NCBI GenBank assembly: GCA_029555925.1
Contig: JAKPQU010000137.1
Location: 1-32,755, forward strand
Direction: 5' to 3'
DNA: 32,755 bases
From: Bacillota bacterium
Lineage (GTDB): Bacteria; Eremiobacterota; SpSt-956; JAKJGF01
This document shows, in pieces, positions 22,302 through 32,376 of this stretch; the stretch's first letter is position 1; every line of letters starts with the position of its first letter. The position numbers were made by a program, and so were the translations under genes. Below the pieces are notes generated by a model. It had not been told where the DNA came from. It did no database searches and saw only the letters and a program-made list of their open reading frames with translations.

Positions 22302-25300
22302 ATGTCAGACATTCCCGGCTACCACAGTTTAAATAAAATATATGAAAGTAAAAGAACGTCTGTATACAGAGCTATTCGCAGTAAAGACAACCTCCCTGTC
22401 ATACTCAAACTGTTAAACAGCAATTACCCTTCCCGGGAAGAACTTACAGAATACAAATTTGAATATGAACTTACTTCCGGCTTAAATTTAAATGGTGTAA
22501 TAAAATCTCTGGAACTTCTGTCATATAAGAACAGCCTTATAATAATCTTTGAAGACTTCGGCGCTGTATCATTGAAAAACTTTATGGAAACCGGAGGTTT
22601 TACATTAAAAGAATTCCTTTTACTGGCATCCAGAATTACCGGTATTTTATCAAATTTATATGACGAAGGTATAATTCACAGAGACATCAATCCCGGTAAT
22701 ATTGTGTTCAATCCTGATACAGGAGAGATTAAGCTTATAGATTTCGGTCTTGCCAGAAAATTTTTCGGCAGGATAAAAAGTCAGAAAATAGAAGGTAATC
22801 CTCTTTACATTTCTCCGGAACAGACGGGAAGAACCAGTCGCCCTGCCGATTATCGAACAGATTACTATTCTCTCGGAGCAGTTTTTTATGAAATTTTAAC
22901 GGGGAAACCTCCTTTTACCGGGAGTGATTTAATGGAATTAGTACATGCCCATATTGCACAAACTCCTGTGCCCCCATGTCTCGTAAACAGGAATATTCCG
23001 GAGGTTCTATCAGATATAATAATGAAACTTATGGCAAAAAATCCTGAAGATCGTTATAGAAGTCCACGGGGACTGAAAAAAGATCTTGACGAATGTCTCA
23101 ATCAATTAGAAAAAACCGGGAAAATAGAATCTTTTCCCAACGGAGAATATGAGAAAAAAACACTTCACCTTTGTACAGAGAAGCAGCTTTTTTACAATCT
23201 ATCCAGTCAGGAGCTTGACAGAAGACTTTTCGAGATAGTTGATCATTTAAATGCTGCAAAAGAACTTATAACACAAGAGAAGGAAAAAATTGAATTTATA
23301 AGATTAAATCTTATGGCAGGCAAAAAGGCAAAAAAATTCATTGCTTACAGAGAAGCTTTGAAATACGTAAAACAATGTTTTGAAGCTTTACCTGACAGGA
23401 TCTGGACAGATTACTATGAACTGGCTTTTGACCTGTATAAAGAAGGTGCAGAGATTGAATATTTTAACGGCCATTATGACGAATCACAGAAATTAATTAA
23501 ATTTGCCCTTACCAGGAGTAAAACACCTTTTGAAAAGGCAGAGTTGTATTCTCTTCTTCTTGTACAGCTTACCATAATGGCAGAGCACGAAGAAGCAATT
23601 CATACAGGCATAAAAGCACTGTCTTTACTTGGCATTGACCTGCCGGAAACAAAAATGGAACAGGCTATTGATAAAGAGATACGTATTATAAATAATAATC
23701 TTGGAGACAAATCCATCGCTTCCCTGATTGATATGCCGATTATGACAGACGCCGGGAAAAAACAGGTTATAAAATTACTTTCTTATATGGCTGGCCCTGC
23801 ATACTATATAAATAAAAAACTGTTCTGTCTGATTGCAGGCAAAATAGTAAGTCTGTCTCTTAAATACGGCAATATTTCCGAATCCTGCACAGGTTATGCC
23901 ATGTATGGTATGGTGCATAATTCTATTTTCGGAAATTATAAAACCGGTTATGACTTTAATCTTCTTGCAATGAACTTATCTGAAAAATTCAGAGCCCCTG
24001 CTCAGAGATGTATAGTTTCAAATATATTCGGTAATTTCATTTTTCACTGGGTAAGACCTCTTAAAGAAAAAGACACAATTAATATTGAAGGATACAGGGC
24101 AGGTCTTGAAGGAGGAGAGATGGAGTTTGCAGGTTACTGTCTCTGTCACAGAGGAGAAGATTATTTTTATACCGGCAATAAATGCCTTAAAGATATGATT
24201 TCAGATATAACGGATTATATACATTTTGCAGAGAAAACTGCTAATAAAATGGCTATAGCCATTCTTACATGTCTGACCATAATAATTACAAATTTAAGCG
24301 GTTTTACGAAAAACAGATTATCCTTTGATACAGAGGAAATAAGAGAAGAAGAATTTATGGATGACTGTCACAGGAATAAAAATCATCGCCTTTCATGTGA
24401 GTATTATACTTTAAAAGCACAGGTTCTTTATCTTTACGGTAAAACTCAGGAAGCACTTACTTATATAATGAAAGCGAAAGAACTCTCGGAATACATATGG
24501 GGTCTTTTTATTTCTGCAGAATATAATTTTTATTATTCCCTTATCCTGGCTGATTTATATGACATGTGCGATGAAGAAAGAAAAAAAGAATATGAAGAAC
24601 AGCTTAAAATAAATCAAAAACAGATGAGAATATGGGCAGATAATTGTCCTGAAAATTTTCTTCATAAATATCTCCTTGTAAAAGCAGAAATAGCCAGCAT
24701 ATCGGGCCACACAGTAGAAGCAATAGACTATTACACAATGGCAATCAATCTGGCGAAAGAGCATGAATTTATTAAAGATGAAATACTGGCACAGGAAAGA
24801 GCCGGAAAATTCTGGGATAAGAGAGGTAATAAAGATTATGCCTGCCTTCATTTGAGAAAAGCCTTTTATGGATATTCCATCATGGGTGCCATGAGTAAAA
24901 TTGAACATATGAAAGAAAAATACGGAGAATATTTAAGCGAAAGTTCTCAGAAAAAAACTCCTGACGCAGAAATGCTTTCCCCTTCATCATCTTCTTCCGA
25001 AATACTGGATTTAGGAACAGTTATAAAGGCATCTCACATAATTTCCGGAGAGATTTTTTTAGAAAACCTGATCAATAAAACCATGGTTTTATTGATAGAA
25101 CATTCAGGTGCTCAACGAGGATTTCTTATTTTAGAAAATGACGGAATACTTAACGTAGAAGCTCAAATTGAAGTAGACAAACATACAGTCATAAAATCCA
25201 TAGACCTTAAAGAATGCGACAATATTTCAGTAAAAATTGTGACCTATGTAGAAAGAACGAGAGATACTTTTATTCTCAACGATGCTTCCAGAGAAGGAAT

Positions 25301-28300
25301 TTATATCAATGATCCTTATATTCTGAGAAATAAGATCAAATCTATTCTCTGTATGCCCCTTATTCATCAGGATAAATTAACAGGAATTCTGTATCTTGAA
25401 AACAATATAATGTCAGGCATTTTCACAGTGAATAAAATAGAAATGTTAAATATCCTTTCGTCACAGCTTGCTACATCCATTGAGAATTCAAAACTTTATA
25501 GAAGGCTCGAAGAATACAATAGAACTCTCGAACATAGAGTAGCGGAAAAGACTGCGGAATTAAACGAAGCAAAAGAAGCGGCAGAATCGGCCAATAAAGC
25601 AAAGAGCAAATCCCTTGCCGAATTAAAAGATAGAGAATCCTATCTGGAGTTACAATTCAACAGAATGCCTTCCGGCTGTATTGTGTGGAATAATGATTTC
25701 ACAATCAGAAGCTGGAACCCTGCTGCGGAAAAAATATTCGGCTACTCTTCGGAGGAAGTAACAGGCAAAAATATTACTGACCTTCTTTTGCCGTCAGATA
25801 TAAAAGAAGATATGTATAATATCTGTATCAGGCTGTTGAAAGGTGATATGACTGCCAGCAGTGTCAATGATAACATAACTAAACATGGAAACAGAATTAT
25901 CTGTGAGTGGACCAACACGCCACTTAAGGACAGTGATGGAAATGTTCATGGAATCATTTCTATGGTTCAGGATATTACGGAACGCAGAATGGCAGAGGAA
26001 GCACTCTGCCGGAGTGAAGATAAATTCCGCACTATATTTGAAAGTAACTCTGCGGCAATGGCAATCATCGAACCTGACACGACCATATCGATGGTAAATG
26101 ATGCCTACTGTCAGATGAGCGGTTATAAGAAAGAAGAAGTTATCGGGATGAGCTGGACAGAGCAAATACCGCCGGAAGATCTTGAAAGATTAAAAGAATA
26201 TAACCGTCTGAGACTTATAAATCCGAAAGATGCCCCGGAGAAATATGAATTTACTTTTTATAGAAAAAATGGCGAAATAGGACATGCTTTGATGTCAGTT
26301 GCCATGATTCCGAACATAAAAAAAATCATAGTGTCTTTTACCGATATTACCGTTCGAAGACAGGCAGAAGAGGCTCTGAGACTGAGTGAGGCAAATTACA
26401 GGAATCTTTTCCAGAACGCCCCCATTGGTATATTTCATTCAACAATAGACGGGCAATTCATAAGAGTAAATCCGGAACTGGTCAGGATACTTGCCTATTC
26501 GTCGCCGGAGGAATTGATTTCCTGCATATCAGATATGAATACCCAGATTTATGCAGACATAGACAAACGCTCGAAGATTGTAGAGCTTATGTTAAAACAA
26601 AATGACTGGATTCATGACGAAATCAAATGGCGCCGAAAAGACGGAAACTTTATAATAGCAGATTTTATCGGTCGTAAGGTAACTAACAGTGATGGTAACA
26701 TAACATATCTGGAAGGATTTATTCAGGATATTACGGCCCGTAAACAGATAGAAAAAGAACTTTCTGAAAGTGAAGAACGATGGCGTACAATAATTAATAC
26801 TTCTCCAGATGGCATAGCTTTTGTAACGACAGACGGTAAAATTAAATTTATGTCGGACAAATTACTTGTCATGTACGGGTATAATTCGTTAGATGAAATA
26901 AAAGGAAGAAATATGTTTGATTTCCTTGATATAACATATCATGAAAAAGCAAAAACCTCTATTCAGGAAATGCTGAAAGGAAACTATACAGGTTTCAGTG
27001 AATATCTTGTTATCAAAAAAGACGGAACCAGATTTTTTGTAGAAATCAATGCTGAAGTCATAAGAGACAGAGAAGGAAATCCTGTTAACATATTCTTCAT
27101 AGAACGTGATATTACAGAGAGAAAAAAGTTTGAAAGTGCTCTTATTGAAGCACGTATTGCTGCAGAAGAGGCAAATCGCGCTAAAAGTTTATTCCTTGCA
27201 AATATGAGCCATGAATTGCGCACTCCCCTGAATGCAATACTCGGTTATGCCCAGTTATTCCAGCAGGATACACAATTATCAGAAGCCTATAAAAGAGGCA
27301 TAAATATCATTGAAAAGAGCGGCAAACATCTACTCAAGCTGATCAATGACATCCTTGACCTTGCAAAAATAGAAGCAGGCAAAATTGAACTGGAAAAGGA
27401 GCATTTCAGGCTGAAAAATTTGTTACACTTTGTTGAAGAAATAATTAAAGTCAAAGCACAGGCTAAAGAACTGATTTTCAATACACAGTATTCCGAAGAT
27501 TTACCTTTATATGTGGAAGGAGACAAAAAAAAGTTAAGTCAGACATTAATCAATCTCCTTGATAATGCTGTTAAATTTACTCAAAAAGGAAGTATAACCT
27601 TCAGGGCAGAAAAACAGAAGGGCAAAATAATGTTCTCTGTAAAAGATACAGGCCCCGGTATACCGGAAGAAAGCCTTGAAGAAATATTTTCACCTTTCAC
27701 GCAGCTTGGAGATCATCTCAGAAAAGCCGAAGGAACAGGGCTTGGACTTACTATAACACGGAATCTGGTTAAACTGATGGGAGGAAAACTGAAGGTAGAA
27801 ACTCTTTATGGTAAAGGCAGTAAATTCCAGTTCGAAATAGAACTTCCCGAAATATCCTGCCTTAACGATTATCAGCTAAGTAATGAAGATATAATCACCG
27901 GATATAAAGGAGAAAAAAGAAGAATTCTCGTTGTTGACGATAAATTTGAAAACAGGATGGTTCTGTCTGACATATTAAACAGATCGGGATTTTATGTAGA
28001 AGAAGCAGAACTCGGCATAGAATGTCTGGAGAAATTAGATGATTTCATGCCTGACTTGATTTTTATGGACTTAATTATGCCCCATATGGATGGCTATGAA
28101 ATTACCAGAAAAATCAGGGAAAATGAAGCATATAAGAAGATAAAAATTATTGCCATATCGGCAGGTAAGTTAGACAAACCGTTTAACGAACTCATAGAGA
28201 TTGGATTTGATGACTGGATTACAAAACCATTCCTTTACTATGATTTATTTACCATATTATCAAAACATCTCAGGCTGGAACTGGAATATAAAAAAGAAGA

Positions 28301-28517
28301 AGAAAAATTTATACTTCCTCCTGCTGAATTAATAGAGAATTTATATAACATGTCAATTGGAAGTAATTTTAAGCTTATAAGACAGGAACTGGAAAGGATT
28401 AAAGAGTTAAATAAAGATTATATGGCTTTTTACAAAAAAGTTAAAGAACTGACCGATGGTTTCGAGATAGAGAACATGAGGAGTTTGCTGGAAAAATATC
28501 TGGAGGAAGTAAAATGA
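22302..28517 (+). CDS. Ser/Thr kinase - GAF - PAS - hybrid histidine kinase
   Basis: A 2071-aa soluble signalling protein. In order: a Ser/Thr kinase (1-270: Lys36, HRDINPGN at 126-133, DFG 147-149, SPE 171-173); a TPR-like helical region (about 300-890); GAF (about 900-1065); a coiled coil; four PAS domains (about 1110-1612); HisKA with phospho-acceptor His1637 in MSHELRTPLNA; HATPase with Asn1755 and DTGPGI; and a receiver with Asp1923 in FMDLIMP. A tail starting LPPAELIENLYNMSIG is typical behind such receivers. It matches the known trifunctional kinase/ATPase/histidine-kinase family, except that the AAA-type ATPase normally lying between kinase and TPR-like region is absent: the sequence passes from SFPNGEYEKK directly to LSSQELDRRLFEIVDHLN. 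AAGGAGA precedes the ATG. It overlaps the next gene by four bases (ATGA). Confidence 0.93.
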   Translation: MSDIPGYHSLNKIYESKRTSVYRAIRSKDNLPVILKLLNSNYPSREELTEYKFEYELTSGLNLNGVIKSLELLSYKNSLIIIFEDFGAVSLKNFMETGGFTLKEFLLLASRITGILSNLYDEGIIHRDINPGNIVFNPDTGEIKLIDFGLARKFFGRIKSQKIEGNPLYISPEQTGRTSRPADYRTDYYSLGAVFYEILTGKPPFTGSDLMELVHAHIAQTPVPPCLVNRNIPEVLSDIIMKLMAKNPEDRYRSPRGLKKDLDECLNQLEKTGKIESFPNGEYEKKTLHLCTEKQLFYNLSSQELDRRLFEIVDHLNAAKELITQEKEKIEFIRLNLMAGKKAKKFIAYREALKYVKQCFEALPDRIWTDYYELAFDLYKEGAEIEYFNGHYDESQKLIKFALTRSKTPFEKAELYSLLLVQLTIMAEHEEAIHTGIKALSLLGIDLPETKMEQAIDKEIRIINNNLGDKSIASLIDMPIMTDAGKKQVIKLLSYMAGPAYYINKKLFCLIAGKIVSLSLKYGNISESCTGYAMYGMVHNSIFGNYKTGYDFNLLAMNLSEKFRAPAQRCIVSNIFGNFIFHWVRPLKEKDTINIEGYRAGLEGGEMEFAGYCLCHRGEDYFYTGNKCLKDMISDITDYIHFAEKTANKMAIAILTCLTIIITNLSGFTKNRLSFDTEEIREEEFMDDCHRNKNHRLSCEYYTLKAQVLYLYGKTQEALTYIMKAKELSEYIWGLFISAEYNFYYSLILADLYDMCDEERKKEYEEQLKINQKQMRIWADNCPENFLHKYLLVKAEIASISGHTVEAIDYYTMAINLAKEHEFIKDEILAQERAGKFWDKRGNKDYACLHLRKAFYGYSIMGAMSKIEHMKEKYGEYLSESSQKKTPDAEMLSPSSSSSEILDLGTVIKASHIISGEIFLENLINKTMVLLIEHSGAQRGFLILENDGILNVEAQIEVDKHTVIKSIDLKECDNISVKIVTYVERTRDTFILNDASREGIYINDPYILRNKIKSILCMPLIHQDKLTGILYLENNIMSGIFTVNKIEMLNILSSQLATSIENSKLYRRLEEYNRTLEHRVAEKTAELNEAKEAAESANKAKSKSLAELKDRESYLELQFNRMPSGCIVWNNDFTIRSWNPAAEKIFGYSSEEVTGKNITDLLLPSDIKEDMYNICIRLLKGDMTASSVNDNITKHGNRIICEWTNTPLKDSDGNVHGIISMVQDITERRMAEEALCRSEDKFRTIFESNSAAMAIIEPDTTISMVNDAYCQMSGYKKEEVIGMSWTEQIPPEDLERLKEYNRLRLINPKDAPEKYEFTFYRKNGEIGHALMSVAMIPNIKKIIVSFTDITVRRQAEEALRLSEANYRNLFQNAPIGIFHSTIDGQFIRVNPELVRILAYSSPEELISCISDMNTQIYADIDKRSKIVELMLKQNDWIHDEIKWRRKDGNFIIADFIGRKVTNSDGNITYLEGFIQDITARKQIEKELSESEERWRTIINTSPDGIAFVTTDGKIKFMSDKLLVMYGYNSLDEIKGRNMFDFLDITYHEKAKTSIQEMLKGNYTGFSEYLVIKKDGTRFFVEINAEVIRDREGNPVNIFFIERDITERKKFESALIEARIAAEEANRAKSLFLANMSHELRTPLNAILGYAQLFQQDTQLSEAYKRGINIIEKSGKHLLKLINDILDLAKIEAGKIELEKEHFRLKNLLHFVEEIIKVKAQAKELIFNTQYSEDLPLYVEGDKKKLSQTLINLLDNAVKFTQKGSITFRAEKQKGKIMFSVKDTGPGIPEESLEEIFSPFTQLGDHLRKAEGTGLGLTITRNLVKLMGGKLKVETLYGKGSKFQFEIELPEISCLNDYQLSNEDIITGYKGEKRRILVVDDKFENRMVLSDILNRSGFYVEEAELGIECLEKLDDFMPDLIFMDLIMPHMDGYEITRKIRENEAYKKIKIIAISAGKLDKPFNELIEIGFDDWITKPFLYYDLFTILSKHLRLELEYKKEEEKFILPPAELIENLYNMSIGSNFKLIRQELERIKELNKDYMAFYKKVKELTDGFEIENMRSLLEKYLEEVK

Positions 28518-29638
28518 AAGATAATATTATTGAAGGTTCAAAAATTTTGATTATTGACGATCAACCGGGGAATTTAGGCATACTTTTTGATTATCTGGAT
28601 GAGTTTAACGCCCAGGTAATGCTGGAACAGAACACTGAAATTGCCCTGAAAATCGCTGAAAGTAAAAAACCTGATCTTATCCTCCTTGATATTATAATGC
28701 CTGAAATGAATGGTTTTGAAGTCTGTAAAAAGTTAAAGGAACATATAAAAACAAAGGATATTCCCGTTATTTTCATGAGTGCTCTCAATGATACTGAAAG
28801 TATTGTACAGGGCTTTAATGCCGGAGGAGTAGATTATATAGTAAAACCTGTACGTCAGGAAGAGGTAATAGCCAGAATTACAAACCATTTAAGGATTATT
28901 CGCGCAGAACATGAACTCAGAGAAAAGGCAAAACATGATTGCATGACCATTATGGCAGGAGGAATATGTCATAATTTTAACAATATCCTTATGGGAATAA
29001 TAGGACGTGCAGAACTCAGTCTGATGGAGCTTCCCGAAGATTCGCCTGTGGCAATTAATAATCGGATTATTATAAATCTCTGTGAACGTGTATCCGGTAT
29101 AACTAAAAAAATACTTAATTATTCAGGACATGGTCGATTTATGCCGGAAAGAACAGATCTTTTCACGATGGTTCAAGAATTATCTGAATTATTGAACGTA
29201 TCTGTTTCTAAAAAAATATTATTAAAATACGATTTAGCGGCAGATCTTCCCATAATTCAGATTGATAGAGATCTGGTAAGCCAGAGCCTTATCAACCTTG
29301 TTACCAATTCCTCCGAAGCTATCGGAGACAATGAAGGGACTATTACTGTAAAAACAGGCTCCATGGTGTGTAACAGAGAATACCTGTCGTCATGTCATAT
29401 TAAAGGGTACCACAGAGAAGGACTTTATGTGTATCTGGAAGTAAAAGACACAGGATGCGGTATAGAAGAGGAGAATCTGAATAAAATTTTCGACCCCTTT
29501 TTCAGTACAAAATTTACCGGCAGAGGTCTCGGACTTGCTGCAGTTTACGGAATCATTAAACATCATAAAGGAACAATAAAAGTTGAAAGTAATTCAAAAA
29601 AAGGAACTTGTATAAAATTACTTTTCCCAGTTGAATAA
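28514..29638 (+). CDS. Receiver - histidine kinase protein coupled to the hybrid kinase
   Basis: A 374-aa cytoplasmic protein. Residues 9-128 form a receiver (acidic pair Asp15/Asp16, phospho-acceptor Asp59 in LLDIIMP, Lys111). After a short helix comes a dimerisation/phospho-acceptor segment, GGICHNFNNILMGIIGRAE, with His153 in the HxFNN form typical of the DhkK-like/NtrB-like class. The HATPase follows (Asn265 in NLVTNSSEAI, DTGCGI 312-317, TGRGLGLA near 335-342). It has no DNA-binding or cyclase output. The ATGA overlap with the upstream gene means translational coupling, so Asp59 is the likely target of the hybrid kinase, switching a second kinase in a relay. The final output regulator is not in the window. 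Confidence 0.9.
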   Translation: MKDNIIEGSKILIIDDQPGNLGILFDYLDEFNAQVMLEQNTEIALKIAESKKPDLILLDIIMPEMNGFEVCKKLKEHIKTKDIPVIFMSALNDTESIVQGFNAGGVDYIVKPVRQEEVIARITNHLRIIRAEHELREKAKHDCMTIMAGGICHNFNNILMGIIGRAELSLMELPEDSPVAINNRIIINLCERVSGITKKILNYSGHGRFMPERTDLFTMVQELSELLNVSVSKKILLKYDLAADLPIIQIDRDLVSQSLINLVTNSSEAIGDNEGTITVKTGSMVCNREYLSSCHIKGYHREGLYVYLEVKDTGCGIEEENLNKIFDPFFSTKFTGRGLGLAAVYGIIKHHKGTIKVESNSKKGTCIKLLFPVE

Positions 29639-29657
29639 TTATTCGACTTTATCACAA

Positions 29658-29710
29658 GTTTTGTGTAAACCTCTGTTAAATCATTATTTCATGGTAAATT
29701 TACACAAAAC
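29658..29710. terminator. Long-loop inverted repeat between convergent genes
   Basis: GTTTTGTGTAAA (29658-29669) and TTTACACAAAAC (29699-29710) are exact complements 29 bases apart, between the kinase pair and the MscS gene. The loop is long and no T-run follows the right arm, so function as a terminator is uncertain; a transcript-stabilising or protein-binding role is equally possible. Confidence 0.4.
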
Positions 29711-29725
29711 ATCTGACAGTATCAA

Positions 29726-31318
29726 TTATTTTCTGTCATGATTTAACCACACGGTAAGCTGCGGGAAAGCAATGAAAATGCCTTTCGAGTAAAATTCATT
29801 CTTTATCCTTAAAAAGAGCTCCCTCTTCATCTGCCATTGTTCACTGGGAGCAGTTTTGAGAAGCATACGGAGTTTCACGGACGATTCTGCCAGTTCATTT
29901 ACGCCGAGCATTACAGGTTCTTCCATTACTTTGTCGGGATAATCTTCTTTCAATTTTTTTCCTGTTTCAATCATAATATCCATTGCCTTTTTCAAATCCG
30001 TATCATAGGCGACACCTACAATCAAATCAATCTGGCTCCAGGTAGAGGAGAAATTTTCTACTGTGCGGATTGCAGAATTTGGTATGGTAATAAGACTGCC
30101 TCCCATATCCCGGATTCTGGTAACTCTCATATTGAAACCTTCCACTGTACCCTGAAAATTACAGGTTCTGATAACATCTCCGACGGCAAACTGATCTTCA
30201 ATAACAATAAAGGTACCTGCTATAATATCTTTAAGAAGATCCTGTGCGGCAAGGCCAATACCTACGCCTATGATACCCGCTCCTGTAAGGCCTGTGGCAA
30301 GATCTACATGGAGAGATTTAAGGAAAACAAGACCTCCGATAAGATAGAGACCTGTTCTAACAAAGGTAGATGCGACCAGTTTAGACATGGTAAACCTGTG
30401 TATTGCCCTTGCATCTTCAACAAGTTCCTGTCCTTTAAGTTTTTTTGCAAGAGAAAAATAATGTCTTATAAAAATATCCATCAGTGTCGCAACTATGCTT
30501 ATTACTACAAATATAACAGTCAGAGTAAGAACAGGATATAAAATATATTCTGACAGGCCTTTTGCCCAGGAACGGCTTGTTGGGAAAACCCAGAAAATAT
30601 AAGAAACAACTAAAAGCCATATAAAAAATACTGCAAAATAGGCAGGTAATTTTAACAGCCTGTGCCATATGATAAAAATCAGCGGAGTCAATAAGATGCC
30701 TGTAATAACTGCTATTAAGGCATATCTTAAGGCTTCTTTTTTATATTCTTTGCTTTTTTCCTTCAGAGCAATATCAAGTCCATGTTGCAGTTCATCACGC
30801 CACAGGGCGGCAAGCTGAACAGCAGAGGTTTTGTGATAAGAAGCATCATTATTTGTCACGGAAATAAGATATACTCCTTCACTCTCAAGAACGGGAGTAT
30901 CGTTTACGGTATTAATTTTAACAAAGGGAGCAGTCCTGGCTCTCAGAAGAACTTCTTCAAGCCTTTTCTCCAGTATATATGCTCTTTCAGAGGCATTCAT
31001 ACCTGAATCCGAATAGACTTCAATAACAGGTCTGTAATGAAGCATAACAGTTGCTTTATCAATCTTTTGGGTGGTAGAAGGTAAAGGAGTATCAGCAGAA
31101 AGAGGTATCTGAGTCGCCACAGGAACAGGAGGCAAAATAACAACAGGTGTACGGGTGGCAGAAGATTTTGAACAGGGACGAACTGACGGTGAAACAGACG
31201 GATTATCAGGCTCAATTCCCGACATAGAAGAAACAGGATTATCCTGTGCCGCCTGAATCTGTAATGTAAAACAGCATATAAAAAAAATTATTATTATTGA
31301 AATTATACGCTTTGTCAT
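29726..31318 (-). CDS. MscS-family mechanosensitive channel with periplasmic N-terminal domain
   Basis: A 530-aa inner-membrane channel. A signal peptide (1-23, ending IQAAQ) is followed by a Ser/Pro-rich linker (25-85) and a small periplasmic domain (about 88-190). Transmembrane helices lie near 197-219, 224-245, 259-284 and 316-334. The pore helix (about 340-370) carries the Gly/Ala-rich GAGIIGVGIGLAAQDLLKDI, and the MscS beta domain begins with GTFIVIEDQFAVGDVIR. The C-terminal alpha/beta vestibule runs to about 525. It would release solutes on hypo-osmotic shock. The extra N-terminal part places it with the larger MscS relatives rather than with E. coli MscS. The ATG at 31316-31318 has only a weak AAAGAA behind it. 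The upstream gap holds a family-2 repeat. Confidence 0.9.
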   Translation of the reverse strand: MTKRIISIIIIFFICCFTLQIQAAQDNPVSSMSGIEPDNPSVSPSVRPCSKSSATRTPVVILPPVPVATQIPLSADTPLPSTTQKIDKATVMLHYRPVIEVYSDSGMNASERAYILEKRLEEVLLRARTAPFVKINTVNDTPVLESEGVYLISVTNNDASYHKTSAVQLAALWRDELQHGLDIALKEKSKEYKKEALRYALIAVITGILLTPLIFIIWHRLLKLPAYFAVFFIWLLVVSYIFWVFPTSRSWAKGLSEYILYPVLTLTVIFVVISIVATLMDIFIRHYFSLAKKLKGQELVEDARAIHRFTMSKLVASTFVRTGLYLIGGLVFLKSLHVDLATGLTGAGIIGVGIGLAAQDLLKDIIAGTFIVIEDQFAVGDVIRTCNFQGTVEGFNMRVTRIRDMGGSLITIPNSAIRTVENFSSTWSQIDLIVGVAYDTDLKKAMDIMIETGKKLKEDYPDKVMEEPVMLGVNELAESSVKLRMLLKTAPSEQWQMKRELFLRIKNEFYSKGIFIAFPQLTVWLNHDRK

Positions 31319-31351
31319 AAAAAAATTCTTTTATAATAAATATATTTCCTG

Positions 31352-31438
31352 CTGCTGATCTGAGCATAATCATAATATATCCTCCCGTGACGCGTAACGC
31401 CTCACGGGAGTATATATTGTATAATTATCTCAGTAAAT
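31352..31438. repeat. Family-2 palindromic element, copy 2
   Basis: CTGATCTGAGCATAAT on the left and AATTATCTCAGTAAAT on the right are relatives of the arms at 22137-22240. The centre is a nine-pair hairpin, CTCCCGTGA (31382-31390) with TCACGGGAG (31402-31410), enclosing shortened heptamers. It lies between the PfkB kinase stop codon and the MscS start. Confidence 0.65.
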
Positions 31439-31449
31439 CAATCTTCTTC

Positions 31450-32364
31450 CTACATATTCCATAATCCCTTTAATTGTTCTACACCCGGTATGCCTTTTCT
31501 CCCTCCGAGAGAACGGCATTTAAGGCCTGCTATAAGAGATGCAAACTCCAGATTTTTCTCAAGACTGTAACCAAGAGTAATACCACGGGCAAAGGCACCA
31601 TGAAACACATCTCCTGCGCCGGTAGTATCTACGACAGGAGAAACTCTGTATGCTTCCTGCCTTATGACTTTCCCGGCATTATATGCAAGAGAACCTGCTT
31701 CTCCCAGAGTAACTACAAGTATGGAAGATGGAAATTTTTTGTGCCATAATGTTACGGCTTTTTGAAGTGTTTTCTCTCCCGTAAAGGAAAGAAGATATTT
31801 TACAGGAATAATATTATGTGTGGCGAGAGAAAAAATTTCATCATTTTCAGGAGAATATCTTTCTATATCTGTAACAACAGGAATATTTTCTTTTCTGGCA
31901 ATCCTGATTGCCTGAAGGGAAGCTCCTGAGTGATGTACATCAGTAATAAGACAGGAACAATTTTTTATAAAATCTCCATCTATATCTTTTTCTGAAAGCA
32001 ATCTTTTACTCCCTCTGCTATAAAAGATTGTCCTTTCTCCTTTTTCTTTAAGAGCAAAACAGAAAGCCAGATGAGATGTAGCACCTTTATCAATGACTAA
32101 ACCTGTAACATCTACTCCTTCATCGATAAAAGACTGTCTTATTTTATTGCCAAATTCATCATCACCTGCTACTCCTGATATAGCAGCTTTTCCTCCGAGA
32201 CGGGCTACTGTTACTATTGCTGTCCCTGCCTGTCCCCCGCCCTGCTGCTCTAAAAAAGATATTTCTCCCTTTTCTCCGGGAGCAGGATAATTATTTACAA
32301 GACCGATAAAATCCCAGGCAACGCCGCCTATGGCAATGACATCGAATCGTCGGGATGAATTCAT
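31450..32364 (-). CDS. PfkB-family sugar kinase
   Basis: A 304-aa ribokinase-type kinase. It shows the N-terminal PfkB signature (GGGQAGTAIVTVARLGGKAAISGVAGDDEFG, about 42-72) and the C-terminal signature DTTGAGDVFHGAF (246-258), in which Asp252 is the catalytic base next to the GAGD anion hole. Length and fold order are normal (start IAIGGVAWDF, TDIERYSPEN, LVVTLGEAGS). It phosphorylates a sugar or nucleoside hydroxyl with ATP. The substrate cannot be read from the sequence, and no sugar transporter or isomerase is adjacent. The ATG at 32362-32364 has only a weak purine stretch upstream, followed by a heptamer array. It may be independent of MscS, because a repeat separates them. Confidence 0.9.
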   Translation of the reverse strand: MNSSRRFDVIAIGGVAWDFIGLVNNYPAPGEKGEISFLEQQGGGQAGTAIVTVARLGGKAAISGVAGDDEFGNKIRQSFIDEGVDVTGLVIDKGATSHLAFCFALKEKGERTIFYSRGSKRLLSEKDIDGDFIKNCSCLITDVHHSGASLQAIRIARKENIPVVTDIERYSPENDEIFSLATHNIIPVKYLLSFTGEKTLQKAVTLWHKKFPSSILVVTLGEAGSLAYNAGKVIRQEAYRVSPVVDTTGAGDVFHGAFARGITLGYSLEKNLEFASLIAGLKCRSLGGRKGIPGVEQLKGLWNM

Positions 32365-32376
32365 ATGTTTAACCCC

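Noticed and set aside
29837..30541. Plus-strand 234-codon frame
   Set aside because: It runs opposite the conserved MscS pore and beta domain, and its composition (Phe, Cys, Tyr, His, Lys-rich) is that of an antisense shadow.
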